The notes under the pieces: model-generated
Database searches by the model: none
The model's input: only the letters and a program-made list of their open reading frames with translations
What the model was told of the DNA's origin: nothing
From: Cinclus cinclus
Lineage: Eukaryota > Chordata > Aves > Passeriformes > Cinclidae
Length of the DNA: 64,000 nt
Reading direction: 5' to 3'
Assembly (NCBI RefSeq): GCF_963662255.1
Contig: NC_085046.1
Coordinates: 101,387,324 to 101,451,323, forward strand
Position numbers and translations under genes: made by a program
Part shown: positions 33,405-46,255 of the stretch, one piece after another
How the letters are laid out: every line of letters begins with the position of its first letter
How positions within the stretch are numbered: position 1 is the stretch's first letter

Positions 33405-34143
33405 AAGTGCTGGATTCTGCAGCTGGAGCAGGGCAACCCTGGGTGCCTGTACAGCCTGGGGAATGAGAGGAGGAAGAGCAGTACCATGGGAAGGAACTTT
33501 GAATTCTTGTTTTTTTTGGCAAGCTGAACATGAGTCAGCAGTGCCCTGGCAGCCAGGAGGGCCAGCCCTGTACTGGGGTCATTGCCAGCCAGGCAAAGGA
33601 GGGGATTGTCCTGCTCTGCTCTGCGCTGGTGCAGCCTCATCTTGAGTGCTGTATGCAGTTTTGGGAGCTACAACGTAGGAAAGACATTGAGCTCTTAGTG
33701 AACATCCAAAGGAGGGTCAAAAGGATGGTGAAGGGCCTTGAGGGGAAGCCATATGAGGAGTGCCTGAGGTAATTTGGTATGTTCAGTCTGGAGAAGAAGA
33801 GACTGAGAACAGAGCTCATTGCAGTTGGAAGTTCCTCCTGAGGGGAAGAGGAGGGGCAGGCACTGATCTGCTCTGTGCTGACCAGTGACAGGACCTGAAG
33901 TTGCATGTGGGGAGGTTTAGGTTGGATATCAGGAAAAAGTTCTTCACCCAGAGGGTGGCTGGGCACTGGAACAGGCTCCCCAGGGAAGTGGTGACAGCAC
34001 CAGCCTGTCAGAGCTCAAGAAGCATTTGGACAATGCTCCCAGGTGCACGGTATGACTCTGGGGGTGTTGTCTTCAGGACCAGGAGCTAGACTTTGATGGT
34101 CCCTGTAGGCCACTTCCAATTAGGACATTCGGTGATTCTATGA
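33405..34143 (+). mobile_element. CR1 LINE 3' fragment, about 740 bp
   Basis: Plus-orientation CR1 from the end of ORF2 to the tail. Landmarks are CATGAGTCAGCAGTGCCCTGG, CTTGAGTGCTGTATGCAGTT, AACATCCAAAGGAGGGTCAA, TGGGCACTGGAACAGGCTCC and the final GGTGATTCTATGA. It is the best preserved and longest plus-strand CR1 copy here. Several open frames of 60-100 codons inside it are decayed ORF2 or shadows. Confidence 0.92.
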
Positions 34144-34598
34144 CTAGTTTGGAAATAAATATAGGACAAGAAATAGAATTTAAAGGCATTGACATTTTGG
34201 CCCTATTAGCGTATTATGATGAAACATTGAAATAAAATATGTGATATGCAGAGGGCTGGGTTATTGTCACTATGTGTGTTTGATACCACTTTCTCTTTTC
34301 TAAAGAAGAAGAGATGAAATTTCACTTTTCCTTTGACTAACTTTTTTCCTTTCACCATTTTTTTTTCAGTAGGAAGAATAATAAAGATGTGAAACTAATG
34401 TTGAAAAGCAGAACTGTTATCAAAAGTTTTGGAAATATTTAGATTAAAAATTGCAAAAGTACAATTGTTCTCTTAATGTCAGTGAAACGACTCTAAGAAT
34501 GAAGCTGTACCCAGATTATTTTCAAGGTACGGAGAAAAAGTAATGTTTGAATAAACAGTGCAATAATAAAATTAGTACTGTAGGTGAAGAGATTCATC

Positions 34599-34658
34599 AC
34601 TTCTATAAAATATCTGTCTATTAGTACTTCTATAAAATATCTGTCTATTAGTACTTCA
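34599..34658. repeat. 27-bp perfect tandem duplication
   Basis: Positions 34599-34625 and 34626-34652 are identical (ACTTCTATAAAATATCTGTC followed by TATTAGT), and a third copy begins (ACTTC). Perfect identity suggests a recent slippage or duplication event, or a minisatellite seed. Confidence 0.95.
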
Positions 34659-37084
34659 TGTAAAGATTGTCATAAGAGAATATATATTTAGGTGACAGGA
34701 AGACCAAGGGAGCAATGTCATGGTAAGAGCATGGGTAAGATTCTGAAGCAAAGTTTGGAAACCATGAACCCCCTGCATGCTCAGCTTTTACTTTCCCTTC
34801 TCTTTATTTGCAAGGTGCCAGGTATATATCCCAGAACAATGTTATGATACAGAAAATTAAACATGAATCAAAAAAACTCTCAGTGTTCTATTTTTCAGCG
34901 GTAAATCCCAAATCCATTTAAGCCAATGGGAGGTTAGCTTTTTCCACCTGTAATTTCAGTACAGTGAAAATCCATCAGCATTTCATTTTAACCACTGGCT
35001 TTGAAGTGTGGGTGGCAACCAATTGTGTGGAACAAGCATGATATTCCCATCCATGTTTCTGAAACCCTTGTTTTTCACAGCCACTGCTAGGTTTGGGGCC
35101 ATCCAGTCAGTCTTCTCTGCTGCAGATTTCCTCTCCTTTTTCAGAGCAAGGCACTTGGCATCCACTATTCACACTGGCAGCACTGTGTAATATTAACTAA
35201 ATAGAGTCAAAACAAAAGTGTTATGTACTGGAGGTGGGACGTGTCAAGCTCATCTGGTCCATGCCACTACTTTGTAGTGCACATTTCATTTCCCAGCAGT
35301 AAAAATGAGAATGTTTGGGGAATATTCTAACGGCTTGCATCATTCCCTTCTCTAGAGATCTGCCAGAAAATCAGCTTTCAATCATGCCTGGGGTACAATG
35401 TGGCAGAGCCCATCCCAGTCAACAGTGACCAGCTGTGTGGGGTCAAAGCTTTAAATTCTAAATTACTGAAAACCATCAGTTATTTAATGGTGTTATTTTC
35501 AGCTATACTTATTTTCAGGAAAGGACCTGCTCAATGAATGTCACCTTTCAGAAATTTGTGTGTAAATAGCAGAATTGTGTCTGATCACACAGTTGTCCAA
35601 GTTACAAGGTGGAGACCTTTATTTGTAGGGAAGGTGTCTTTATAACAATAATGACAAGATCACCCCAATGCACATCTCATTTTCTGAATAGGATAGAGCA
35701 TTTAGTCTGCCTAAAGAAGGTAGAAAGGAACATATATGGTAGCATCTTTTAAAATGAAGTATTATTTGTATCAATAATTCATGTGCTGTTAAAGTTCTTC
35801 TTGAAATAATATTAAATAATACTAATTTTCAAACTAACTTGGAAACCAGAGAGCATGCCAGTGAGGATTTCCAGTTTTTTTTCAGAAAAAGGGAAGGAAA
35901 CTTGAGGATCTGCTTATCTGCTTAAATCCCATACAAAGTAAAAAAGAAAAAAAAAAAAGAAGTGTCATGTCATGGAAAATAGAACTTTCCAAACAGTCAT
36001 ATTTATTTCATATTATTTCATAATGAGCTGTGGTTCTGATGGAATAATACAGTTGTTTTGATATGGTAGTATTGGAATTCTCCAGTGGGTTTGATATAAT
36101 AAAGAACATTCTGAAAAAAAAAAGGTTATGTTTCTCATGGGACAGCCAATGTGCACACCATATAGAATTAAAGTTGGATTGAAGAGGTCTTGAAATGCCG
36201 CTGATACCAGGCTGTCAGAGCTGGGTACCTTGAACAGGTTCCAAAGGGCTCATTACAGTACTTCAATGCTCTTTTTAAAATCAATTGTGTAGATGATGAT
36301 ACAAAATCTTCGCCTGGATGGTTTAAAGATGACATAAGGATCGACCAGGGAGTATAATGAATACAAGTTGCTTTACAGAGGGGACCTCATTACCTAATTA
36401 AATGCAATTACGGAGTCCAAAGAACTGTGATTCAGAAGAGACACATCTGTAACTAGGAGTCATTACAGTTCACAGCAAAGTCTTTACCATCACTGAGCAT
36501 TCTTCAGCAGGGCTACATAGTCTTGGCATGTGGTTTTGGCTGAGCTGTCCACTGTATTCTGATTAACTCTTTAGGGGCCATCTCAGGCATGTCTGAATTG
36601 GATTGGATCCAGCTGGTTCCAACTGGATTGGATCTTGCTTACTGTCTGTCCTGATCGATGAGTGATGCAAAGAATAGCTGAAAGTTCAGTGTAGAGGAAG
36701 ATCTTGAAATCTTGAAACATTAAGGCTATGTTTTAGGAGGAAGGAGCAAAGGGAAACAGGAAAGTGACTTTATCAATAGGAACAGCAATACTAGTCTTAA
36801 TTTTTCATAACTATGCTATGAAAAGTATGTGGAGATATGATTGAAAGATGCAGAAAGGCACGGTGCAATGTCAGCATGAGGTGTGCAGATATCCCTACTT
36901 GATTTGGTGACTCCTAACTCTTAGGGAATTTGAAAGAACAGAGAATACCTTTCCAGCCTGTGTCCAGAGCTTCACTTCCAAGTTCTTGACTTGCTTAGAG
37001 AAAATCTGGGCTAAAAGCATGCAGTATTGTTCTGGGACTCACACTTGCCCGCTCTCTAGTTTGTGCACTGAAGCAGTTTCTCTT

Positions 37085-37155
37085 GTTAGGCAGATAGACT
37101 GGGTGATTACTGTAGGTCCTTTCCAAAAGAAATAATCTAGTACAGACTATTCTGT
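37085..37155 (+). mobile_element. Possible short worn CR1 tail
   Basis: The sequence around 37095-37150 (GACTGGGTGATTACTGTAGG, then TCCTTTCCAA, then ATTCTG) follows the layout of the CR1 3' end. It is short and diverged, so chance similarity cannot be excluded. Confidence 0.35.
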
Positions 37156-40100
37156 TCTTCAGGGTTAACCCTGTCATTGACTCGTTTTCCTTGGGCTTCC
37201 CCCCAGGTTGATTTTTAAGTGGTCCGTATCCTGTGACTTTTTTAGTGAAAGACTATTGGCCACCTGGAACAAATATCAGACAAGATGAGCAAAGGAGATT
37301 AACTAAATAAGTCCTGCAGAAGCAATTGCATAATACTGTGGTGTTTTTTTTTTAAGTAAAACCTGAATTATTTTAGAAAATGTTAATCATTATATACTAC
37401 TCTAAAGACCCTCTATAATTACCTTTTCATTTTCACTGACTTCACTGATAGCAGAGGGTGGACCACTGATGATCTTTGGCTACATGGTGCTTTTTTCCTT
37501 TCAATGAAAGGACAATAGATAATTACAGCTTATTAATGGGTAAGAGAACAGTTATATATATACAGGAAAAAATGTTAGGGTCTCATTCAAAGCTGCAGGG
37601 GAGAATTTTCAATGCATTCTGTTTTATCAAAGGACTTGTTTTTTGTCTTTCCTCTAAACACTGATTCTTTGGAAGCGCAGTGATATTTTGTTATGATTAT
37701 GTTATGAATAAGATGCATAATCTTGTTATGTAGCAGTGTGTAAGGAATTGCATCTTACAGAAGGAGGAATCTTCCAAAATTCAAAGATGTTTCTGATTTG
37801 GTTTATTGACTCTAGTTCAATTGTGTCAATCTTTGTCAGTTAACTGCAGATTTGAAAATGGGTATTTGAAGTGTGATGTCAAATGTCCCTGCCACTGCAA
37901 ACCTCTTGTAATCTGTCAGCATCCTGGATGACATTTCGATATGTACTTTTGCTATTTTTAAAAATCAATTTTTTTGTATAACTTCAGCAACAACAACAAA
38001 TGTTATTTGAATTTAAATCGTTTCCAGGACGTTTAATAAATCTCATGGCTACAAAAAAAATCATATATCTTGTTAATAGAGCTAGACCACCTGCCTCCTG
38101 CTTTGATCAGTACATTAAGTGTTAGGAAGGGATAAAACTGTGCTGTAAATTGTAGCTATTTGTTTGCACTCCATACCCTTTTAATTTTTAAGAGGAAGAG
38201 AAATGTCCTTTTCCCCAGTCCCTAAGAAATATTGCTATGACTGAGAAGTGCAATTTGAGATTAAGTTATTTCCATTTCAAATGGAGCTTTGAGAATAGTG
38301 GGTGCATGGAAGATACAAAACCACTGGAGTCTTTATAGACAACAATTTCTGAGCTGTAATACAGTTTTTGTTTTTCCTACTTATTGCTAGTAAGATGCAC
38401 CACAAGATGGCTCTCTAACAACAAAAATAGTTACAAAATCCAGCGCTCCTAAAAATGGTTACTGAGTTCTGAGTGGGAGCAAATTCACCTGCACAAACCT
38501 CTGTGTGGTGCTGTTGGAGCTAAGGAGAAACACTTTAACCACATGGACAATGCCACATGGATCCTTGTTTTTATTTCCTGCTGATTGTTATTTGCTTACA
38601 GGAAGCAAGTAGAATATAATAGCATTCTCTTAAAAGTTCAATGGCAAATAGCCATGGCTACCTGTGACAAGTCAACAGCGTATTTGTTACATGGCTGCTG
38701 AGTGCAACAGCAGAACTCAATGGCATTTTTAGCTAAAGAACAATTTCAAAATAATTTCTACCAATTTTTGTGTGAAAAAGCAAAGTATTTTGCTCTTAAT
38801 TTTCAGAATACTATTTTCTGCTCTATAGTCTTATTAAAAGGAAGATAAGCATGTTCCGAACTTCCATTGATTTAAACAAAAAAAAAAAAAAGTATGTACA
38901 GAGTTATTACTTGACCGGCTTGCTTGCTGGAAACAAAAATCTGTATGTATGTAAAAGTGAGGGGAGAAAATATGCATGTAGAAAATGAATAGCAAATAAA
39001 CATATATCAACAGCAACTTCTGTGGATTAATATTCTCCACAGGTACAGTCAGAAGTGACTACTGGGAAAGGCCATCTCCCAAGAAATATGCACTGACTCT
39101 GCTGAAGATGAAGCACCAAACTTTTGTATTCGTGTCCTTAATCTCATAAATTACCATCAAAACGCTGAGTTTTCCTCCCTGTAGCAAAGGCTAAAACAAA
39201 CTTCAGATTTTTTAAAGGCAGCAGCTGTTTTTGGAGAGCCACTGAGCAGGTGTAGACAGTCCCAGCACAGGACATTTAATGCCCCAGGCAACCAAAAGAC
39301 AAAGACATTAGTCTAACCTAACTAGTTTAGTCCAGTCAAACTCTCAGGAGCATCTTGCTGAGCAGATCAGAGCACATGGAACCAAGACAAGAAAGTTGGA
39401 AGCTGTCCTTAGCTGCTCCTTATCTCTTAGTCGTGGCCAACAGCTGCAACTCAGTAATTGCCCATGTGAGCACTTAGGAATTGTGTTAGGACAAAAATCA
39501 ACTTGAATTCACCTGTTTGAATTTTCCCATAGATGGAGAAGAAGAGCCCCTGTAGTTGGTTACCAGCTCTCAGCTTATATATTGCCAATTCATAGAAGGC
39601 AAAATAACAGATTAGTTTGAACTATCTTCAGCAGCTTGTTAAGATTACATGTCCTGAAATGAAGTGCTCCCATAGTCAGGCACAGCAGAGATTTGATGCT
39701 AGAAATCTTTTACCTCCCTTCTCAGCTGCTAGCTGCTGCCTCAGACCCATACCTGACTGTGGAAAGGCTAAGGGAGTACTAATAAATCAAAGGCAGGCAC
39801 AGATTTAATGTATTAGTGGGTTTGCTGTGACTGAACTTGGGATAGAGAGCTTAGCCACAACTCAGTGTTATTATGGTTCTGATAGAGACCACTTCACTGG
39901 GGCTTGTGGTGCTAGTAATGAAATATAAGAGGATTTCTGTTTTGGACAGAGATTTATATCTAGTCTTCCTAGCTCTAATAAGAAATGTTCCTAAGACACT
40001 TAAAATAGGATTTAAGACTTCCCTAAAGTTTAGTTGTGCTCTGAATGGGGACTTTGGTTCAGGGGAAGGATTTATAAACTTACAGATCCTGCAATGTCTG

Positions 40101-40598
40101 CTGTCTGAGACTCCCTAACTCTCTCTATGGCTCCCTGTGGACCAGTCCAGCAAAATTACTGTGATGAAAGTTCTGCCTTGCAATTCCTGAGTCCTAACCC
40201 TGACTTATAAAGGGCTCTTGTTGCTGAGCTGGGCTCTTTGGTTACTGTCCTTTGAGTAACTTGTCTTTCAGAGGGGTGAGCTAAGGGCACAGACAATGCC
40301 AACAGAGTTCTCCTAATTTGTGATCAATTTGCTTGATTGCCCTTGTGAAATCGTGGCATGGACTGTGTCTCTTGACTAACACCAAGTGAGGTGACGTATT
40401 AGACACTGAAATGGCTGGATTAACTGGAAGTCATGGTTGATTCCTTCCCTTATCCTGATCAAGCTCTTCATTGGCAGCATAACCTCCAGTTAGAATCCAG
40501 CTGCAAAATTTTATCTGATGAAAATGACCCACTGTAGGTCGTAATGAAATAAAAGAGGTTCCCTAAATCTGTGGAATGGACCAGCCAGGTTATATCCA

Positions 40599-42480
40599 GG
40601 ATCACAGAATGGATGAGGTTAGAAGGTACCATCCCAGGAAGTGTTCAAGACCAGGCTGGATGGGGCCCTGAGAAATCTGATCTCAAGAGTGACACCCCTG
40701 CCCATGGTAGGGGGACTGGAACTGGATGATGCTTAAGGTGTCTTCAAATCCAAGCCATTCCATGATTATTTGACCTTCAGGTCTAACTCCATTGCTTATG
40801 CATGTCTAGTCAGACCTTGAATTTCTCCACAGACTGAGTATCCACAACCCTTTGGGGCAACCTGATCCAGTGTTAGGCCACCTTTATGGTAGAAATGTGT
40901 TTTATCATGTTCAGGTGGAATTTCCTGTGGTTTAATGTGTCCTTTGACTCTTCTTAGTCACTGGGCAGCAGTGACAGGAACCAGGCTCTGTCTTTTTCAA
41001 TCCTTCTCATAAGATAGTTATATAAATTGCTAAGTTACCCCTGAGACTTCTCCACGCTGAACAGTTCCATCTCTCTTAGCCTTTTCTTGTATGAGAGATG
41101 CTGCCATCCCTTCGTCATCTTAGTGGCCCTTAGCTGGACTTGGTCCAGAAAGTCAAGATCTGTCTCCTACTGGTGAGCTCAGAAGTGAACACAGCATGCC
41201 AGGTGTGGCCTCACCAGTGCTGAATACACAGGAGGAATCCCTTACCTGCTGGCAACATTCCTCCTAATGCAGCCCAGGACACTGTTGGCCTTTTTATTGC
41301 CACAGGGGTGCATTGCTGGTTCAGGGACAACTTTTTATCCACCAGGAATCCAAGCTCTTCCTTGCAATGCTGCTTTCCAGCCTCTGACCCCCAGTGTATG
41401 TTGCTGCCTGGAATGATTCCTCTCTGTGTGGGGGACTCTGTACTCTCCCTTCATGAGATTTGTCTCTGCCCTGTTCTCCTGCCAAAGTCCCTCAACAGTG
41501 GCACAACCATCTGGTACATCAACCACTCCTCTCTTTTATGTCATCTGTGAACTTGCAGAGGGTGGATTCTGCCCCATCACTGAGGTCATTAATGAAGGTG
41601 TTGAACAGTATTGCCCCCAGTACTGAGCTTCATTACTTGTGCCACTAGGGATTTGCCTGCAACTGGACTTAGGGCCATAGATCATAAAGCTCTGGACCTG
41701 GTTATTCAGCTACCTTCTAATCCACATCACTGTCCACTGATCTATATTTTTTTCAGCTTGTCCATGATGATATTATAGGACTTGATTTTGAAGTCTTTAT
41801 TTAGGGTAAACAGTGTCCACTGCTCTCCCCTGGTCCACTAGAGCAGTCATATCAGTGTAGAAGGCTATCAGGTTGGTCAAACATATTCCTCCCTTTGTAA
41901 ATCTTTGCTAATTACTCCCATAACTTTCATGTCCTTGTATTTGGAAGTGCTTTCCAGGAAGATTTTCTCCTAAAACTTCATAGGAACTGAGCTGAAACTG
42001 TCTGTCCTGTATTTCTCTACATAGTTATTCTGGGCTTCTTGAAGATTGGAGTGGTATTTTCTTTCTTCAGAGAATTTTCTCTCTTCAGTCTTCAGAAATC
42101 TCTCCCAGTTGCCATGACCGTTCAAAGATAATCATGAATGTCCTTGCAATATTAGCCAGCTTCCTCATCATGAGTGCAGTTACGTATATCCACTTGGTTC
42201 TAGTGCTCCCTAAACAGCTCCTCTTCCACTAAGGTAAGTCTTTCTGGCCCCAGACCTTTACTCTGGTCTTAAGTGCCTGGGATTCCTGAAGGATAGTGTT
42301 CCTTGTAGAGACTTAGGCAAAAAAGGCATTGAGTTCCTCTTCCTGGCCACATCATATGTCACCAGTTCCCTTGACCTATTCAGCAGTGGGGCTGTATTTT
42401 CCATTATGATTATGATCTTGTAGAACCCTTTCTGGTACTCCTTCACATCCCTTGCCAGGCCCAACTCAAAGTCATTTTTG
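40599..42480 (-). mobile_element. Old CR1 LINE copy, about 1.7 kb, interrupted by a second CR1
   Basis: Reversed CR1 tail at 40599-40630 (ATCACAGAATGG), interrupted, then resuming at about 40773 (GACCTTCAGGTCTAACTCCA). It continues through the 3' region (TCTCTTAGCCTTTTCTTGTA, then GAAGTGAACACAGCATGCCAG) into ORF2 as far as about 42480. ORF2 landmarks include the reversed motif before the reverse-transcriptase core near 41850-41880 (ATCAGGTTGGTCAAACAT). Many stops make it non-functional. Divergence from the usual CR1 sequence suggests an older subfamily than the plus-strand copies. Confidence 0.85.
40631..40772 (+). mobile_element. CR1 tail nested in the older CR1 copy
   Basis: About 140 bp of plus-orientation CR1 3' end: GTGTTCAAGACCAGGCTGGA, then CTGCCCATGGTAGGGGGACT, then CAAGCCATTCCATGATT. 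It sits between two segments of the opposite-strand CR1 and therefore inserted later. Confidence 0.85.
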
Positions 42481-42505
42481 CATTAGAAAAATAAGCTGAC
42501 ACATA
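42475..42505 (+). repeat. 31-bp dispersed repeat, copy 1
   Basis: Thirty of 31 bases match positions 45304-45334 (TTTTTGCATTAGAAAAATAA, then one differing base, then CTGACACATA). It sits at the 5' edge of the old CR1 copy. Confidence 0.85.
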
Positions 42506-45303
42506 TGTATATGTCAGACTCTATGCTCTTCCTGGGATGTCTGCTGTGCTTCCACCCTTCGTACACTTACATGTCACAGCCATGCATCTGCTGAAAATGC
42601 TTCAGCAAACATGGAGATGAGTAACAAGATTCATGATTCTCCACCAGCCCTTTACAAGACAGGTTGTGCTGAGTTTGTCAGCTTCTTCTTTCATTTGCTT
42701 GCACCTCTGGGCTTAGCCATGCTTTCACATCTAACTGCTGTCAGCAGCTTCTGCCCCAGAGGGTGTGTAGCATCACTGGACTTTCTTGCCTTTTGCTGTA
42801 TATTTACAAGAACAACACATTTTTAATACATAAAGAACAAGGATAAAGAACATAATGTATTGCTTGTGTTGTTTCATTTATTTCTGTTTAACAATTTGAT
42901 ATTGAAACTCAAAATGACAAAAGTGACTTGGCCAGTCGGAATATGTAATCCACTGTATTGCTCTTTGGCAAATGATGTTTTGGGATGCACAGGATGCATT
43001 ATCATTGCAATTAGTATACCATGGAGTCAACTGGGAAAAGATACCAGACAGAAGAAATGTCTTGATCTTGTTCTAGGTTAAAATTCACAAATCTTTGCAG
43101 ATTTAAATGAAGGAAAACTTTTTTTTTTTTAATTAAGGATTAAACTATAGAACATTAATAATGAAAACAATAACAGTGCTTTGGAAATAGATGCGTAACA
43201 GTATAGTCTGTGCACTCTCAATAGTTAGCAATTTGAGTAAATTCACTATAAATGAAAATAAAATAAAATTCATCTGTGGTGTTCAAATATTTTGCTGCTG
43301 CCTTGTGAAATTTACATTCTGTGACTCAAATAATAGTACTTGAAAGTATTAAGTGATAAAGCACAAAACAGTGGCTCACATAGGACACAGAAATTGTATC
43401 AACATGCACTCAACAAGTACAGTCACAATAGGGAACAACAGGAAAGAAAATTATGGATATGCCATCATTGCTTTCAGAGACATGGTAGGGATGGGAGGAC
43501 ACCTTTTTGCAAAATTACTTCATTTAAAAATATTTATTGACTTAGTCAGCAGTGAATAATCTTCTTGATGTGTTAAACCATCAACCACTGTATTTCATCT
43601 TATGAGATTTGTATATTAATCCATACATGCCCCCAGTGCAATACTAGGTTATGTTGGTGTATGAGGTTTATCAAAGTGTGCAATATTTTCTTAGATCTGG
43701 CAGTCTCTGAGATGTCACACCACTAACTGGCATTAGAAGAGGCAAAATTTTTTCCTTCTCCATGTGGGGAGTTTATGTTCCTGGACAGCTGACAGGACAC
43801 CAGAGACTTTAATTTTCTCATTATTAAAGCTGATTGTGCCACCATCACATGCCTAGTTTCAACTGAAAGATATAACTCAAAGCTTATGTTGATAAAAATG
43901 TTGGTCAAGAGGTACACTGAATGGACAGTTGAACCCCCAAGTGTTTATGCAGCTGGATCTGCTTTGGAATCAAGGGTGCCTGTATGTCCTTACCAACATC
44001 AGAACTGTTGACTTTCAGTAAGAATTTGAAACACTGAAGGTCGAGGCTGCCAACACACTGTTGAACCATCAAAGCACACGTTCCAAGAAGATGCAGATCA
44101 GCATCAAGCTGCCCCAGAGTGAGTAGCACTGGAGTGGGCAGTGCCTTCCTGGTTTTCTCTTTCACTCATCCAGCTAGGAGAGATGAAGATTAGGTTGTGG
44201 CACCAAATCCTAAAGTTCATTTCCCAAGAAAGAACAAATGTTTTCTAATATACACCATAAACTCCTCATGGGTGAAAAGCTGGAAGCGTAAGAGCTGAGG
44301 TTCAAAATTCCAGGCCTGCTTGCCACACAATATTTTTTTTGGTGTTGAATACTGTTGTTTTCCTACTGGTAAATTTAAGGACAGGCATATACAATGTCTG
44401 AATGTCCTAAAGTAGTTCCTTGTGCCTGGTACTAAGCATGGCAGGAAGAGCATCTTGCCTGGTTCTCTGTTGTTGTGCCAAGCTTTCCAGATGTTCTTTT
44501 AAAATCGGTGGTCTATCAAGGTGTGTTCAGTACAAGGAATGTATTTAGTTGTTTTCTAGTGAGGATGTAGCTATTAGCACAGGCAGCAATAAAAATGTTA
44601 AAAAACTATGAAAAATCTGTTCATCTAGCAACAATATCTTTCAGGCTTGTATGCTACCACATACACTCATAGTTGGTCTTCCAAGGTTAGTCCTCTGAGC
44701 TGGGTGCATGAATCCCTTAATACAGATAGGTAATCTGCATCAGAACCGGTCCCCTGGAAGGAGTTACTCCCATGCCTTAGTGCAGATAGGGTTTGGCAGG
44801 TCTGTGTTTGCATTGTGCAGTTGCAAATGCCGAGGTGAAAGGTGTTGAAGTGGTTAAATTTTTGCATGAAGGAGGTACCATAGCACGGTCATAGATATCT
44901 GTGCATTGGACCAAGGCAGTGTTTTCTACAAAATTTTGAACTAAATTACAATAATAATACCTTATTTGCTTAATGTCAAGCTATCATCAATCCCATGCAA
45001 ATTGTTAGCTTTGCAACAAAGCACCATGTAATTGTCACTGCAATCTTAAGCCTCAACAGTCTTGATTTTCAAAATACTAGTTCATCAATAAACAATTGTA
45101 AAGGCTTTAAGCTCCAACAGGAATGCAGTAAAGAAACTCTTTTCATCTGTGATGTCAATAAACTGAGATGAGAAAAGAAACTAGATTCATCCAAGTGACA
45201 AGTGGAGATATATATTTTAACCATAATGAATAAATGACATCTCTATTAATGATTAATCTGCTTTCAACTTTAACAAACAGTTCTAGTGATAACAACTAAA
45301 TTT

Positions 45304-45334
45304 TTTTTGCATTAGAAAAATAAACTGACACATA
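45304..45334 (+). repeat. 31-bp dispersed repeat, copy 2
   Basis: Same orientation as the copy at 42475-42505, one mismatch, 2.8 kb away. No obvious CR1 body adjoins this copy. Confidence 0.85.
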
Positions 45335-46205
45335 GCTAACACAGTCAATTAGAGCCTAGCTCGATATTCATAAATGCTAGCTTAGTGTATGGAAATTGAG
45401 TTGGCAATTACAACCAGAACTATTCATTTTCTTTTTTAAGAGTAGATATCTAGGAATGCCATTTAGTCATTACTCAGAATTACTTGTTATCTTTGATGAA
45501 CTTAGTCTGTGCTTTCATCTGGTACCAGACTGCATGCTAATGCCAATCAACAGTGTAAATATGCAAAGAAAAAATATTTGGGATGCAAATTTTAAATAAG
45601 CCTCGTGTAATTTTCATTCTGATCCCATTGAATTAGAAACTGCAGTGGCAGCACCCTCTTCAAAAACGCTACCACTGGGGCAAGAGGGGATATCATCACG
45701 CTCAGAGAAATCCATCTCTGTTCTTATGACAAGAAATGCACTGCAAATGGGCATTTTTCCTATCCCTCAGTCCATTCCATTTGTTCCTATTCTTATACCA
45801 ATTTCGAGCCACTCACCTGTATCCTGCCCATTAGAGCTGGTTAGTACGTGCTGTTCATTTATCATACAGGAAACAGGCTGCTTCACCAGTCGTATTTTTT
45901 TACAGGAAGGTATCTGTGTCAGCAAGGCTTTTTGTGAAGGCTTGAAAAGTGAGAGAGTAGAGCCCTGTGTCCCATGGCAGCCTTGCCATCGCCAGGGGCC
46001 ACGGGCACAGGCGTCGGAGGCTGAAATCCAGTGCTTCTGTTTTGTGCAAACAAAGGAAAACAGGTTGTTTTTGTCCCTGTGCAGAGAAAAAAGCACAGCA
46101 GCAACAATAAATGTCACAACATGAAGTGCAGCCACAAAACAGAAATGTCATCCTCCGGTCAAGTTTTGGAGACATTTAGTCTGGGGATCTAACTCAGCAT
46201 CTAAG

Positions 46206-46255
46206 ACACACACACACACACCCCAACCCCCACACACACCCACACCCACATCCAC
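46206..46255. repeat. Imperfect CA microsatellite
   Basis: CA repeats interrupted by C-rich segments (ACACAC, CCCCAACCCC, ACACCC). Confidence 0.9.

Larger units (their letters stand above)
34144..40598. other. Intergenic sequence, mostly unique
   Basis: No gene recognised. It contains a 27-bp tandem duplication (34599-34658), a weak CR1-like tail (about 37085-37155) and a repeat-free stretch at about 36170-36490 that could be a conserved non-coding element. An A12 run lies near 38879-38891. Confidence 0.5.

Noticed and set aside
33228..33972. Open frames of 60-109 codons in the CR1 block
   Set aside because: Decayed ORF2 or shadow frames of a CR1 3' end, not host genes.
45645..46124. 159-codon open frame on the plus strand with a 122-codon frame on the opposite strand
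   Set aside because: No recognisable domain, signal peptide, repeat or splice-supported extension. The opposing overlapping frames and Cys/Ser/Leu-rich composition look like chance.
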